In this document: positions 19,784 to 29,812 of the stretch, piece after piece | Layout: every line of letters starts with the position of its first letter | Numbering within the stretch: the first letter of the stretch is position 1 | NCBI GenBank assembly: GCA_021613535.1 | Contig: CP075494.1 | Location: forward strand, 2,914,001-2,978,000 | Source of the DNA: Adineta vaga | Lineage: Eukaryota; Rotifera | Direction: 5' to 3' | Length of the DNA: 64,000 nt | Translations under genes and position numbers: made by a program | The notes under the pieces: model-generated | The model's database searches: none | Told to the model about the DNA's origin: nothing | What the model saw: the letters and a program-made list of their open reading frames with translations, nothing else

Positions 19784-22474
19784 TTAAATTTTGTCTAAGA
19801 TGCATTGTAGATGATTCTTCAGTGTAATGTCGTTGTTTGTTGTTGCCTTTTGAAGTGTATGTTTAAGTAGTCCTATTGCATAATCTTTGATTTTTGGAAT
19901 GTTGCTGATCTTGTGGATATATTTGACAGATGTATATATGGGTAGTCCGAGTGCAGCTCTAATTGCTTTATTCTGCATGATTTGTAAACGGTCCCATACT
20001 TTTTGATCAGCAGTAAGGAGAATAGGATGTCCATAAATGATAACTGTGCGTACAATTGATTTGAAAATATTTATCATCGTCTTGTTGTTGGGTTCATATG
20101 CTGTTCTCGAAAGATATCGAAGTAGACCGATCCGAGGAGCAATCTTGCTTTCAATATGTTCGAGATGTGCTCGCCATTTTAATCTTTTATCTATAATTAC
20201 ACCCAAGTAACGTGTGGAGTCCAGTGGTTTGATGATGGTGTCTTCAACTTTAACTTTCACTGGATTCTTGTAGTGTTTTCTTGGATGTATGCTGAAGTGT
20301 ATCAGCTCTGTCTTAGTTGGTTGAAGTTTTAATTTCCATGACTTGCACCAACTTTCGAATGCATCTATGGATTGTTGTAATCTGGTGTTAAGATTTGTTA
20401 AGGTGTTGCCAGATGTCCATAATGCAGTGTCGTCGGCGAACAACCCATGTTCTGTATGAGTTGGTATTCCATTCATCGAATCTGCCGTATACATAATATA
20501 AAGTAATGGTGATAACGGAGATCCTTGTGGTGTACCGCTCTTCAGATTAAACGGACGTGATAATATATTTTCGATTTCAATTGCAGCCGTTCTATTGCTT
20601 AAGAATGAGATCAGATAGTTGATGATGAAACAGGGAAGACGTAGATCATTAAGCTTGTATATCAAACCATCGTGCCATACCGAATCAAATGCGGCTTTGA
20701 TGTCGAAAAGAATGACAGCTGAGTGACGTCGTCGACGTGGTCGTCTAAGTTGTCCTGCAGCGTATCTTTCTAATCGCACGATGTTGTATATAGTGCTTTT
20801 ACCTGGTCTAAATCCGGCTTGATGTTGTGGTAAGATGTTTCGTCGTTCAAGTTCGAGCATTAAACGTTGTTTGATTATTTTCTCCAATAGTTTGCCTAGG
20901 CAACTAAGGAGACTAATCGGTCGATAGCTAGACGGTTGTTGTTTGTCTTTCTTTGGCTTTAATAGAAGAATAATATTAGCCTTTTTCCACATTGCTGGAA
21001 TATAACCTTGTTTCAAAATTGCATTAAACAGATTTGTTAGATGCTGTACCAGTAATTTTGAATGATTCTTCAAACATCGGTTATGAATGTTGTCTGGACC
21101 AGTGGAGCTATTTCTAAGTTGTCTTATATGATTTTTGACTTCTTTTTCTTTGATTTGCTTCCACTTTGGTGTGTTTGAAGAGGTTATAGTTTTACTTTTG
21201 ACTTTGTTTGCTTGGCGTGTTACTTGATCATGAAGTGGCAACGTATCAGCAGTGTGAGAGTAGACTTCATTTTCGAAGTAATCTGCAAATAAGTCTGCTT
21301 TCTCCTTGTCTGATGTTGCAGTTGTATTGTTGTATTTCATGATGTTGGCGTAGGTTTGCTTGATCCTTTTGTTGTGGAACTTGCGCACCGTCAGCCAAAC
21401 TTTGTCCGAATACATTTTCTTATGGCATAAAGATGACATTAACTTGTTGAAGTTATTTCTTCTGTCGTTTCTAAGTGAATTTGTAAGCAAGACTTTGGAA
21501 TTGTAATATAGATGTTTATCTAAGTTGTTTCCAGTCTTCTTCCATTTTCGATATGCTTGATGTTTTTGTTTTATCAGGCTTATCGATACTTCACTTGGTG
21601 TATACGTTCGGATCATCTGCTTTGTTTGTGGAACGGCTTCTTTTGTTGCTTCTAGTATACTAGTGGTAATGAATGATGTATATTCTTCTATGTCTGCTGT
21701 TGAATCTAAATGATGATCATTTTTCCACAGCATCAGTTGTTGATCTAACTTGCACCTAAATTTTGACCATTTTGCTGCTTTGAAATTAAATAAAATTCTT
21801 GACGAAGCCGGTTTGGGTTCAGCTCCGCAAGGAATATCAAATGTTAATGGTTTATGGCCATTTAATGCACCGATTGTTGGATGAGTCTCAACGTTTGATA
21901 TGAATGAAAGAAGTGGTTGACTTGCTAGAATCCAATCTAGTTTAACTTCATAATCATTTTTTTCGAAAGTTGGACTATCATCGTCGACACAATCAATAAG
22001 ACCATCTTTAAATAATTCTTGCAGCTGTCTTCCTCTAGCATTAGCTTGTTGTGATCCCATATTATATAATGTTGCATTAAGATCACCCATGATAATGCAG
22101 TTGTTGTTGACGTTATAAAGTTCGTGGAATAAGTTGATATCGATCTTTGCTTTTGGTGGTACGTAAATGGAGGATATTAGTATTGATTTGAATGATTTAG
22201 TTCGAATCTCTACTGCTATCGCTTCATTCTTGCAGGTTGTTTTGTTTAGTACTTCTTGACACTTGATATGTTGTTTCACTGCTAGTAATACTCCACCCCC
22301 AGCTTGTCCTATTCGATCATTTCTGAAGATGTTATAACCAAAAAGCGTGAATGGTCTTTCGCTCTTTAGATTAGTTTCATTAACAGAGATAATATCGTAT
22401 TTGGAGAATCTGGCTAGGAGTTCATCTTTGTGTTTGGTAATTGAGTTAATGTTGATATGGCATAAACTAAGCAT
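19784..22474 (-). CDS. LINE ORF2: APE endonuclease + reverse transcriptase
   Basis: 896 residues. The N-terminal apurinic-endonuclease-like domain (about 1-230) shows HININSI, NET (E33), an RNDR..AGGGV block and GDLNA (D131, N133). The reverse transcriptase (about 480-740) shows the FRPGKST, LFDIKAAFDSVWHDGL, GTPQGSPLSPLLY and FADDTALW motifs; the catalytic FADD lies at 20429-20440. No RNase H domain and no C-terminal CCHC were recognised. It should nick genomic DNA and copy the element RNA by target-primed reverse transcription. Its start overlaps the stop of the preceding small ORF by 8 nt (ATGCTTAG), suggesting termination-reinitiation. The frame is uninterrupted, so the element may still be competent. 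Confidence 0.93.
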   Translation of the reverse strand: MLSLCHININSITKHKDELLARFSKYDIISVNETNLKSERPFTLFGYNIFRNDRIGQAGGGVLLAVKQHIKCQEVLNKTTCKNEAIAVEIRTKSFKSILISSIYVPPKAKIDINLFHELYNVNNNCIIMGDLNATLYNMGSQQANARGRQLQELFKDGLIDCVDDDSPTFEKNDYEVKLDWILASQPLLSFISNVETHPTIGALNGHKPLTFDIPCGAEPKPASSRILFNFKAAKWSKFRCKLDQQLMLWKNDHHLDSTADIEEYTSFITTSILEATKEAVPQTKQMIRTYTPSEVSISLIKQKHQAYRKWKKTGNNLDKHLYYNSKVLLTNSLRNDRRNNFNKLMSSLCHKKMYSDKVWLTVRKFHNKRIKQTYANIMKYNNTTATSDKEKADLFADYFENEVYSHTADTLPLHDQVTRQANKVKSKTITSSNTPKWKQIKEKEVKNHIRQLRNSSTGPDNIHNRCLKNHSKLLVQHLTNLFNAILKQGYIPAMWKKANIILLLKPKKDKQQPSSYRPISLLSCLGKLLEKIIKQRLMLELERRNILPQHQAGFRPGKSTIYNIVRLERYAAGQLRRPRRRRHSAVILFDIKAAFDSVWHDGLIYKLNDLRLPCFIINYLISFLSNRTAAIEIENILSRPFNLKSGTPQGSPLSPLLYIMYTADSMNGIPTHTEHGLFADDTALWTSGNTLTNLNTRLQQSIDAFESWCKSWKLKLQPTKTELIHFSIHPRKHYKNPVKVKVEDTIIKPLDSTRYLGVIIDKRLKWRAHLEHIESKIAPRIGLLRYLSRTAYEPNNKTMINIFKSIVRTVIIYGHPILLTADQKVWDRLQIMQNKAIRAALGLPIYTSVKYIHKISNIPKIKDYAIGLLKHTLQKATTNNDITLKNHLQCILDKI

Positions 22475-22958
22475 CGTTGCTGCTTGTTTTAAGTGTTTTC
22501 TTGTCGTTTATAGATGCATCAGGAGAGTTGTTGGAAGAAAGGGCTCTCTTGTTTGTATTGGATCCTTCTTTTGTATTTTGTGCGTCTTTTGACGTAGTAG
22601 GAGTTGATGGCATAGTAGGTTTATTTGAAGTGACATTCTCTGTTGTAGACGATTTGTCAGCTTCACTCTGTTGTTTTTTTGGTTTTGGTTTGATGATCTT
22701 AACTGCTTGACTTTGTTCGTTGGAATCAGAGTCTGAATCAGTTAATATATATTTTTCTTCATTATTACGATCGAGGAGTCCGAATGATTTTTCGATCTTC
22801 TTGATCTTCTGATGTAGTGCTTTGAATAGTCGATTGGTAGTTTTTTCGATGATGGTTTCCATTTTGCTGGTAAGAGCATTAATGATATCGTCGAATAAAT
22901 TGTCCGTTAATAGTTGTTTTTTGTGTTTGGTTGAATTGTGATAGAGGTGGGAAGTCAT
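22467..22958 (-). CDS. LINE ORF1 downstream frame (coiled-coil part), overlapping ORF1
   Basis: 163 residues, offset by one base from ORF1 and overlapping its end by 80 nt. After a short leader it has an amphipathic helical stretch (LFDDIINALTSKMETIIEKT and onward, about residues 22-60) and then a low-complexity Ser/Thr/Asn/Lys tail. In related elements a helical segment of this kind usually continues the gag-like protein after the DFPPLS motif, which here is at the end of ORF1. It is therefore probably the natural C-terminus of ORF1, reached either by frameshifting or separated by an old one-base indel. An independent start at 22958 is also possible. Confidence 0.55.
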   Translation of the reverse strand: MTSHLYHNSTKHKKQLLTDNLFDDIINALTSKMETIIEKTTNRLFKALHQKIKKIEKSFGLLDRNNEEKYILTDSDSDSNEQSQAVKIIKPKPKKQQSEADKSSTTENVTSNKPTMPSTPTTSKDAQNTKEGSNTNKRALSSNNSPDASINDKKTLKTSSNDA

Positions 22959-23937
22959 GTGTGCTGTAGATTGATGGTGCTTGTGTTACTTGTTTGCTTG
23001 TTGTTGCATATTGGTTAACCATGTTTTGCATCTTCTTTTCTTGTTCTCTATAATGTGAACATTCTTTGGAAGTAGCAATATGATTACCTTTACAGTTGTA
23101 GCACTTGACTGCGTCATCTGTAACAGTACATTTGTCGTTGCTATGATTTTCACCACATCGACTACATACTTGTTGCTTGGTTTTGCAGTATTTGGCTACA
23201 TGGTTGTATTTTAAGCAAATGTAACATTGCACCGGTTTGGAATTTTGTGTGGCTGGTTCAGCGGTGAAGTGCATGCAATCCACTTGTAAACCAGTTTGCA
23301 CAAAGATATTTCGATTTGTTGCATCGCTAAATGATATCTTGACTGTTCGTGTTGGAGTCTTACCATCTTTGCTTGTTAATCGAATAACTTCTGTTACTTC
23401 AAGACCAACGTTCTTTAGTGCTTCAGTTATTCGATCGTTTGGTAGTTCTAGATCGACTCTTTTTACGAAGGCGATCTTTTCTGTGTCCTTGATTCTTTGT
23501 ATAGATCTTGGAACGTATACCGTGGCTGATGGTTGACCGTTTGACGATAATATTGATGAAAAGTCGTTTAATATGTTGTTGAACGATTTAACATCTCTTG
23601 CATATAATGTGAATATTCCATTTCGTCCAAGTTGGATGTCATGGATATTGACTTCAGCAAGATGTTGCTTCAATATATCATTTAGCTGCAATTTGTTTAA
23701 GTTAACACCCTCTAGAATAAGAGGGGCGATACTAAATGTTGGTTGGCTTGATTTTAAAGCATATGGTCCTGCTTTGCCATCTTGTGTTGTTCGTTGTGGG
23801 CTTTGTATGCTTTGTGAGCTTTGTGGCCCTTGTTTTCGTTGTGTGGTGGTTGCTCTTTGTTGGTTGTCCACGCTGTGATAGCGTCTCTGTTGACCACCGC
23901 CACCCCTTCCTCTCTTGGAAGGCATTAAAATCAGCAC
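22879..23937 (-). CDS. LINE ORF1: gag-like RNA-binding protein with three zinc knuckles
   Basis: 352 residues. It has an RG-rich basic N-terminus (RGRGGGGQQRR), a central RRM-like region (about 70-230), and three zinc knuckles: C238/C241/H246/C251, C258/C261/H265/C270 and C279/C282/H286/C293. It ends with a THDFPPLSQF motif. Proteins of this type coat the element RNA and carry it back to the nucleus. A second in-frame Met at codon 5 (MPSKRGRG) is an equally good start. Confidence 0.88.
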   Translation of the reverse strand: MLILMPSKRGRGGGGQQRRYHSVDNQQRATTTQRKQGPQSSQSIQSPQRTTQDGKAGPYALKSSQPTFSIAPLILEGVNLNKLQLNDILKQHLAEVNIHDIQLGRNGIFTLYARDVKSFNNILNDFSSILSSNGQPSATVYVPRSIQRIKDTEKIAFVKRVDLELPNDRITEALKNVGLEVTEVIRLTSKDGKTPTRTVKISFSDATNRNIFVQTGLQVDCMHFTAEPATQNSKPVQCYICLKYNHVAKYCKTKQQVCSRCGENHSNDKCTVTDDAVKCYNCKGNHIATSKECSHYREQEKKMQNMVNQYATTSKQVTQAPSIYSTHDFPPLSQFNQTQKTTINGQFIRRYH

Positions 23938-24013
23938 CAGTTGTTGATAATTTGATGTAGATTGTTTTTGTTTTCTTGTTTGGGTTGATGAAGTACAGAG
24001 GATCTCGATGAAA

Positions 24014-24049
24014 ACCAGTTTTTTTAAGTCCTAGGACTTTTTAGCTGGT
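24014..24049. promoter_or_regulatory. Inverted repeat in LINE 5' UTR
   Basis: ACCAG ... AAGTCCTAGGACTT ... CTGGT; a 14-bp perfect palindrome inside wider complementary arms. It could form a hairpin in the RNA leader or bind a dimeric factor. Confidence 0.55.
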
Positions 24050-24102
24050 CGAAAGAAAAAGTAGAAAGACGAGAGATAAGATATATATGTTTGCACTGAA
24101 TG

Positions 24103-24126
24103 AGTTGGATCATTAAGAACATTCAT
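24103..24126 (-). CDS. HVCN1: First eight codons of Hv1, stranded beyond the LINE
   Basis: Start codon at 24124-24126, encoding MNVLNDPT. The last 13 nt are the target duplication. Reading from here directly into 18830 restores one open frame with the Hv1 body, which fixes both the start of Hv1 and the insertion point. An in-frame TAA lies just upstream of the ATG. Confidence 0.8.
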
Positions 24127-24967
24127 TTATAAGATACAAACAACACAAAATTTATAAGAAACGGCTCTTGTGATGGAGAGAAAATGTTAGTTTAATATAT
24201 TCGAGTGATGTAAATTCTAAAAGGGGAAGCCAAGAGAAATATGAATTGTATAAAAACGGTAACGATTTTTCATGTTGGTATATAATCAATAAGTCGGCAT
24301 ATAATTGTAATAATGAAATATGTTTTACGTACTTCAGTTCACATAGTAAATAGAAAAAATGTTTTTTTCTCCGTTCTTTTATCGATACGTTACCTTGAAA
24401 GAAAAATCATTTTTTTTCTCGTTAATGAAGAAAGAGGAAAAAACATACGAATGTGTCTGGTAGAGTAGCAAACAAAAAAAACTATTTGTACTGAAAACGG
24501 AGTACTGAGCGCTACCAAGAAGAAAAAAATGATTGATATTGCTCTCTCATAACATTCACATAAACCTTCATACTAGAAAGTATTGATGCATTACATGATT
24601 CTATCAAATTGAAGGAGATATGTCAATAAACAATCTTGTCTTTCATATGTTTGACAGAGCAAAAAAAAGTGATAATTCCAATGTTAGAATTGAATAAAAC
24701 GACGCATCTTGAGGGTGTGGGTGGGTATTCCTTATTCATCTAAATTCATTTTCATATCGACACCCTCAAAATTAGTCAATATATAGTTACAAGATGTGTG
24801 TATTCAATCGACAGATTTTAGGCGATTTTATTTATTTTATGCATGAAAAAAACATTTTGCAATTCTGACTGAATGGTATAGATAAGAATGAGCCTGCGTC
24901 TCTTATGTAGTCTCGTTGTAAACAGGAAATTAAATGAAAAAGTATACATCCACACACATGCTTCAGG
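24127..24967. other. Intergenic: Hv1 promoter side and foldback element
   Basis: No gene. Contains the stranded Hv1 promoter and 5' UTR and the foldback element at 24709-24769. Confidence 0.5.
24709..24769. repeat. Telomere-like foldback element (TATTCATCTAAA subtype)
   Basis: TTGAGGGTGTGGGTGGG ... CGACACCCTCAAA with core TTATTCATCTAAATTCATTT, matching 8730-8773. One of the best-preserved members. Confidence 0.8.
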
Positions 24968-26342
24968 TTACATATTCAAAATTGATGAAAAAATCATGAA
25001 AATGAAAAAATATCGTTTCGAATAAGTTGTAGCAGATGATCTAGGAGTTGTTGTCGATATTCCAAATGGTACACATTGGTAATAACGTTGAATTTCAAGA
25101 ATATCTATAGCAGTTAAATTAGTTGGTTCACCAATAGTAACGCTAACATTCTTTGTTGGAATCATTGTCAAAGATCCATTTATAGTAAATGAAGTAAGTG
25201 GATAATGCATAACTGATCCATAATCATAAGGTGTATCAAGATCATAAACTAGATTTTCAGTATATTTTTTAAATTTATCGATTTTATCTAAAAATGATAA
25301 GTTTTCTTAATTATAAATCTTGTTTTTAAATTTTCAAAAACCTTTTTGAATATTTTCCCATTCAATTCTAAGATATAAATCACGATCAGGTCTTAATTGT
25401 TCATGACCAAATCCTTAATTCAAAAAAATTTTTTGTTCGAATGAGAAAAGAAAATAATATTTTCTACCTAATGTATGAAGTAGTTCATGAAGAATAATTC
25501 CAATTTCCATACAACTACTAGTCGATGAATGTTCCAAAGTTATTCGATTAAAACCCAATCCTTTTCCAATCTATATAAAAAAGAATTCTTCGAATTTCTA
25601 TTTAAATTCGTACATACAGTTGATGAACATCCTGTGCCATTTTGTATAATAAGATAATTATAATCGAATTCGAATTGACGTTGAAATTGAATACATAATT
25701 TATCATCTATTTTTGTTTTTTCTTCGATTTGTTTCATTGCTTCTTGAATAAGATTGACATGAATTTCAGCTAAAAATCAAATGAAAATAGTTTTTCTTGT
25801 TATCAAATTTATTATACGAACAAAAACTTGAATCGATATAATAACGGACAGTACCATCGTACCATTTTGGATTTATTTTCACTGCGACTCCTCGACTTTG
25901 CTATAAAACAACAGAGAAATATTTTATATTTAATTTAAGGAATACATACGATCATAGTTTCGTCAAGCATTATTTCATCGTCTAAATTTTACCAAAGATT
26001 TATTTTGATAAGATATAATAATTATTATAAAAGATAGTATACTAACTTGTTTCTATCGTTTGTTGTTTTAAGAATACGGAATCATCTTCAATATTCTAAA
26101 TCGTAATTACAAAATAGAAAACTTCTAGATTTTAGATAAATGATGATTACTTTTGAAATATCATTTTTTTCCAACAATAGATTTGTCTGTATTTCCTTCC
26201 TAAATATTTGTCATAAATAAATAAAATTATCTGAAAGTTTTTCTTCTTACCATTCTAATTCATATTTTGATGTCGATGGCATTTCATACGACTTCGAAAT
26301 CACATAATAATATGTTATTAGTATATAATAAATACAATTCAT
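24968..26342 (-). CDS. Astacin-family (M12A) zinc metalloprotease
   Basis: Nine exons between 26342 and 24968 can be joined in frame. Order: signal peptide (MNCIYYILITYYYVIS), a short pro region, the mature start (VAVKINPKWYDGTVRYYID), GCSST, the active site HELLHTLGFGHEQLRPDRD, and the Met-turn SVMHYPLTSF. The three zinc histidines, catalytic Glu and Met-turn Met with its following Tyr are all present, so the enzyme should be active. The C-terminus TAIDILEIQRYYQC is the usual astacin end. It is followed by a Ser/Thr stretch and a terminal hydrophobic run (FFIFMIFSSIL), suggesting a GPI anchor or membrane tail. No CUB, EGF or ShK domain follows. Most introns are 45-60 nt. Confidence 0.9.
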
Positions 26343-27010
26343 TGCTTCGAATAAACTTTATACTAGTGAGATTCTTTTATATTGCAATATGCTTATCTCC
26401 TCTATAGTGGCTGCCATGTGACTCAATGATTTTATCACTAACATATAAATGACAAAGTTAATATTTGATCTGTCTTATTCATTCTATTTTCTGACGTAGT
26501 CGCAGTCATTCTGTTACCACGCAGTATATCCACAGTAAAAAAAAAAGAATTTCATATCTTTTTCAGGATAGTTACGATTATTTTTTTTTGGCATTCGAAA
26601 AGATTGATACTAGGTATCTAAACGTACTCTAGACTGGAATTTCACGTTTCTAATTGTTATGGTTACAATGATATGTTTGTCAATAAAAACAAGAGAAAAA
26701 AAGTCGAAATATTATCAATAATCTTTAATTATTTCTTGAATACGTTGCAACATGAATTGTATTGCTTGAAAAGACATTTAGTAGTGGATTCGGTATTTTT
26801 TCCATCATTTCGTACTCTGCCCCCATTGATCATCCTATGCTTTTTTATCATTTACACTAATATCTCCTTTGTGACTTTATTTGAATAAAACTATTCATTC
26901 ACGCTCAGAACATGACACGTTATTCGAATACGACCAAAACTCAATATTATATCAAAATGATGATGTGTTTGACTATGTTTAATGTTAATATATCTGGTGG
27001 TACAATCATA
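26343..27010. other. Intergenic region
   Basis: No supported gene; open frames at 26673-26888 and 26912-27130 look random. The left end should carry the astacin promoter. Confidence 0.45.
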
Positions 27011-27641
27011 GCTGAGAATATTTTGTTATCATATAATTCATGTACATGTAGGTTGTTCTATCGATCATTCACAACAACTTTCATTTGCATCGTTTGTATT
27101 TCAAGAACAAGGTCATTCTTTACAAGATGAACGACATAAACGACATTGATTTGTATTAGTTTGAGATATCGTTAGTAACGCATTCCTTGATTCAAGTTCA
27201 AGAACAATATCAGAAATCTGAAATTATTTTCATCGTTTTTTTTCTTCTAAAATATGTTCGATGTTCTTTTTGTACAAATAGTTACACGAACGTTTGTAAA
27301 GAATGTACATTACTTCTCGATTTAATTAAAAATACCATGATTCATTAGAAACGCGTTAATCCTTGTTGTTCTGATCTCATTATTTCCATTAGAAATCTTT
27401 CTCTTAAAACTTTCTGGCAGTACAAAGAAAGAAGTATTCCTATGTTATTGTTTGTTATTTCATTTCTTTCTCATTCGCTATAATTTTTCTTGACCTTAAC
27501 GGACGATATTTCGTAAGCCAAGTTGACTTTTTTTTTCATTAAATTTCATCGACGGACGAAAATAAATAAATAGAAAAAGAAAATTGTTGACCTTTAACAA
27601 CCAATGAAAGACATATCTTCTGTTTCATTCTGCTATGTGCG

Positions 27642-27648
27642 TATAAAA
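27642..27648 (+). promoter_or_regulatory. TATA box, peptide gene A
   Basis: TATAAAA, conserved with copy B (29677-29683). A 55-nt intron in the 5' UTR (27700-27754, GTAAGT...TTTAG) follows before the ATG. Confidence 0.6.
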
Positions 27649-27777
27649 GCAGAAGATATTTGTATAAACATCAAACTGTTCAACAATCAACAATTCGAAG
27701 TAAGTTTCCCATGTCGAATTTATCGATGTGTGTCATATGTTTGATCTTATTTAGTTTATAAATAAAAATACAACATA

Positions 27778-28077
27778 ATGCATCGGTCACTAATTTTTCT
27801 CACTGTTTTGGCTCTTATTGTGGTAGTTATCTGTGCCGAGGAGCCAATGATCGAGAATATCGAAACGGTGGATGAAGTTCCTTTGACAACAGCACAGACG
27901 TTTCTTGTCGGTGGACACAATGAAGACGGAGATGATCCAGTTGACATCGGCAAACGTTATTGGAATCAATGGGAACGTCGTCAAGATTATCGTCAAGATT
28001 ATCGACAAGATTATCGACAAGGTCAGCGTCAAGATTATCGACAAGATCAGCGTCAGTATCACCGGCGACGAGGGTAA
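27778..28077 (+). CDS. Secreted prepropeptide A with RQDYR-repeat mature peptide
   Basis: 99 residues. Signal peptide 1-20 (ends VVVICA), acidic pro region 21-57 (EEPMIENIETVDEV...), a GKR site at 58-60, then a basic mature part 61-99 made of RQDYR-type repeats (YWNQWER, RQDYRQDYRQDYR, RRRG end). The GKR site allows prohormone-convertase cleavage, and the Gly would permit amidation of the upstream peptide. An acidic pro segment before a cationic mature peptide is typical of antimicrobial-peptide precursors; neuropeptide precursors also fit. Residues 1-60 are identical in copy B, but the mature parts are unrelated apart from W-N-x-W-E-R. It has a TATA box, a spliced 5' UTR and an AATAAA at 28153-28158. 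I recognise no known family. Confidence 0.8.
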   Translation: MHRSLIFLTVLALIVVVICAEEPMIENIETVDEVPLTTAQTFLVGGHNEDGDDPVDIGKRYWNQWERRQDYRQDYRQDYRQGQRQDYRQDQRQYHRRRG

Positions 28078-28211
28078 TCAGCTCAACTAAATTGTCACAA
28101 AATAATTGGTGTTTGTATCTAATCAACCAATCTTTGTCAAATAATTCTTGTTAATAAAATTTTGAAAAAACGGAGTTGAAAATCTCTGCAAAATAAAAGG
28201 TTTTACCAAAT

Positions 28212-28250
28212 AGAGGGTGTGGGTTGAGAGTCTAGTACCACCGAAACCCA
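28212..28250. repeat. Telomere-like foldback element (AGAGT-TAGTACCACC subtype)
   Basis: AGAGGGTGTGGGTTGAGAGT then CTAGTACCACCGAAACCCA; short member related in its core to 17691-17739 and 30511-30573. Confidence 0.6.
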
Positions 28251-28541
28251 AAAGAAACAATCGTTAAATGATAAACCATTTCACATGGACACGATTCGAT
28301 CTCAGTATATGCATATCGAAATAACAAAAACTACGTCTTTCGTTAATTGTACAAATATTCTGTGACTCGTGTGATGATTCTTAGTATGTGGAATAGTTAT
28401 TTTTGTTTTTGATTTGAAATACTTAGCTCGAACGGATAATTTAGTCAAATTAGATTTACAAAGAAGAAAAAAAAAGTAACGAATTGTTCAAATGAGAGAA
28501 AAATACTTGATGATCTTCATATATATATATTTATGTTATAT

Positions 28542-28584
28542 CTTGAGGGTGTGGGAAATTCAACAGACCCACACCCACACCCTC
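28542..28584. repeat. Telomere-like foldback element
   Basis: CTTGAGGGTGTGGG, short core AAATTCAACAGA, then CCCACACCCACACCCTC. A near-perfect hairpin with one of the shortest loops. Confidence 0.8.
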
Positions 28585-28612
28585 TTCATTGAATTAGTGA
28601 TTAGTCGCTACG

Positions 28613-28879
28613 ATGTTAGAAAAACAATATTCCCTATATGAGTATGGTGCCGATCAAAATATTTTGGAACTAAACCGTTTACATATATTTAATGTAGAGA
28701 CCGACAGTGTATTACACAAATCCTGGACGCTGAGAGACGCAGCCTATGATTTAAGAAAATCTTTTCGTGAACATTTATCAGAAATAATTTTGCATTGGAT
28801 TAAAGTTGATGGCCAAAACAAAAACACTGACAATGACAATAGTGAGGAGGAGGATGGCATCGACGATGACAAACAATAA
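28613..28879 (+). CDS. Small hypothetical acidic protein
   Basis: 88 residues, ATG at 28613, with a charged middle and a very acidic C-terminus (SEEEDGIDDDK). It lies between the duplicated blocks, just after a foldback element, in a segment that has no counterpart in copy B. No domain, signal peptide or splice partner was recognised. It may be a chance open frame or a remnant. Confidence 0.22.
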   Translation: MLEKQYSLYEYGADQNILELNRLHIFNVETDSVLHKSWTLRDAAYDLRKSFREHLSEIILHWIKVDGQNKNTDNDNSEEEDGIDDDKQ

Positions 28880-29037
28880 ACAAAAAGATAAACGTGATTC
28901 TGAAGATTTTTCTGTGAAACTGCGGAGATGACAGTATGATTGTGAGGGCAGAACAGTGAAACGTCTGGTCTCTGTCATTCTCAAGAATTTTAATTGATAT
29001 CAATACGATGCGACCAAAGAAGTGCATTGTCTACTTG
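28880..29037. other. Short spacer
   Basis: Unique sequence between the small open frame and duplication copy B; nothing recognised. Confidence 0.4.
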
Positions 29038-29676
29038 CTGAGAATATTTGGTTATCATATAATTCAAGTACATGTAGGTTGTTCTATCGATCATTCACAA
29101 CAACTTTCATTTGAATCGTTTGTATTTCAAGAACAAGGTCATTCTTTACAAGATGAACGACATAAACGACATTGATTTGTATTAGTTTGAGATATCGTTA
29201 GTAACGCATTCCTTGATTCAAGTTCAAGAACAATATCAGAAATCTGAAATTATTTTCATCGTTTTTTTTCTTCTAAAATATGTTCGATGTTCTTTTTGTA
29301 CAAATAGTTACACGAACGTTTGTAAAAAATGTACATTACTTCTCGATTTAATTAAAAAAAACATGATTTAATAGAAATGCGTAAATCCTTCTTATTCTGA
29401 TTTCATTATTTCCATTAGAAATCTTTCTCTTAAAACTTTCTGGCACTACAAAGAAAGAAGTATTCCCATGTTATTGTTTGTTATTTCATTTCTTTATCAT
29501 TCGCTATAATTTTTCTTGACCTTGACCGACAATATTTCGTAAGTCAAGGGGACTTTTTCCCATCAAATTTTCATTGACGGGTGGGAAGAAATAAATAGAA
29601 AAAGATAAAGTTTGACCTTCAACAACCAATGAAACACAATGAAAGACATAGCGTCTGTTTCATTTTGCTATGTGCG

Positions 29677-29683
29677 TATAAAA
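29677..29683 (+). promoter_or_regulatory. TATA box, peptide gene B
   Basis: TATAAAA in the same context as copy A; 5' UTR intron 29735-29789. Confidence 0.6.
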
Positions 29684-29812
29684 GCAGAAGATATTTGTAT
29701 AAACATCAAACTGTTCAACAATCAACAATTCGAAGTAAGTTTCCCATGTCGAATTCATCGATGTGTGTCATATGTTTGATCTTATTTAGTTTATAAATAA
29801 AAATACAACATA

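Larger units (their letters stand above)
18844..24102 (-). mobile_element. Full-length APE-type non-LTR retrotransposon (LINE) with 13-bp TSD
   Basis: 5259-bp element on the minus strand. Its 5' end is at 24102 (CATTCAGTGCAAAC...), followed by a short 5' UTR with an inverted repeat, a gag-like ORF1, an overlapping small ORF, ORF2 with endonuclease and reverse transcriptase, a 3' UTR of about 0.9 kb with 72-bp tandem repeats, an AATAAA (18872-18877) and a 13-nt poly(A) tail (18844-18856). The flanking 13-bp duplications are identical and the long ORFs are open, so the insertion is recent. It belongs to the Jockey/CR1-like APE group by ORF structure; the exact clade is not resolved. It lands in the first coding exon of Hv1, sense to that gene. 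Confidence 0.93.
27011..28170 (+). repeat. Tandem segmental duplication, copy A (carries prepropeptide gene)
   Basis: Aligns with 29038-30175 from GCTGAGAATATTT through the TATA box, the 5' UTR intron, the gene and its polyadenylation signal, with few substitutions except in the mature-peptide codons. A further matching block lies at 28450-28541 versus 30590-30672. Confidence 0.88.
28171..28612. other. Intergenic region with two foldback elements
   Basis: No gene. Foldback elements at 28212-28250 and 28542-28584, and the duplicated block 28450-28541. Confidence 0.5.

Noticed and set aside
27999-28061. CRISPR-like short repeats
   Set aside because: These are codon repeats (RQDYR) in a eukaryotic gene; no spacers and no cas genes anywhere in the window.
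27790-28126. Minus-strand frames over the peptide genes (Asp/Ile repeats)
   Set aside because: Shadows of the repetitive plus-strand coding sequence.
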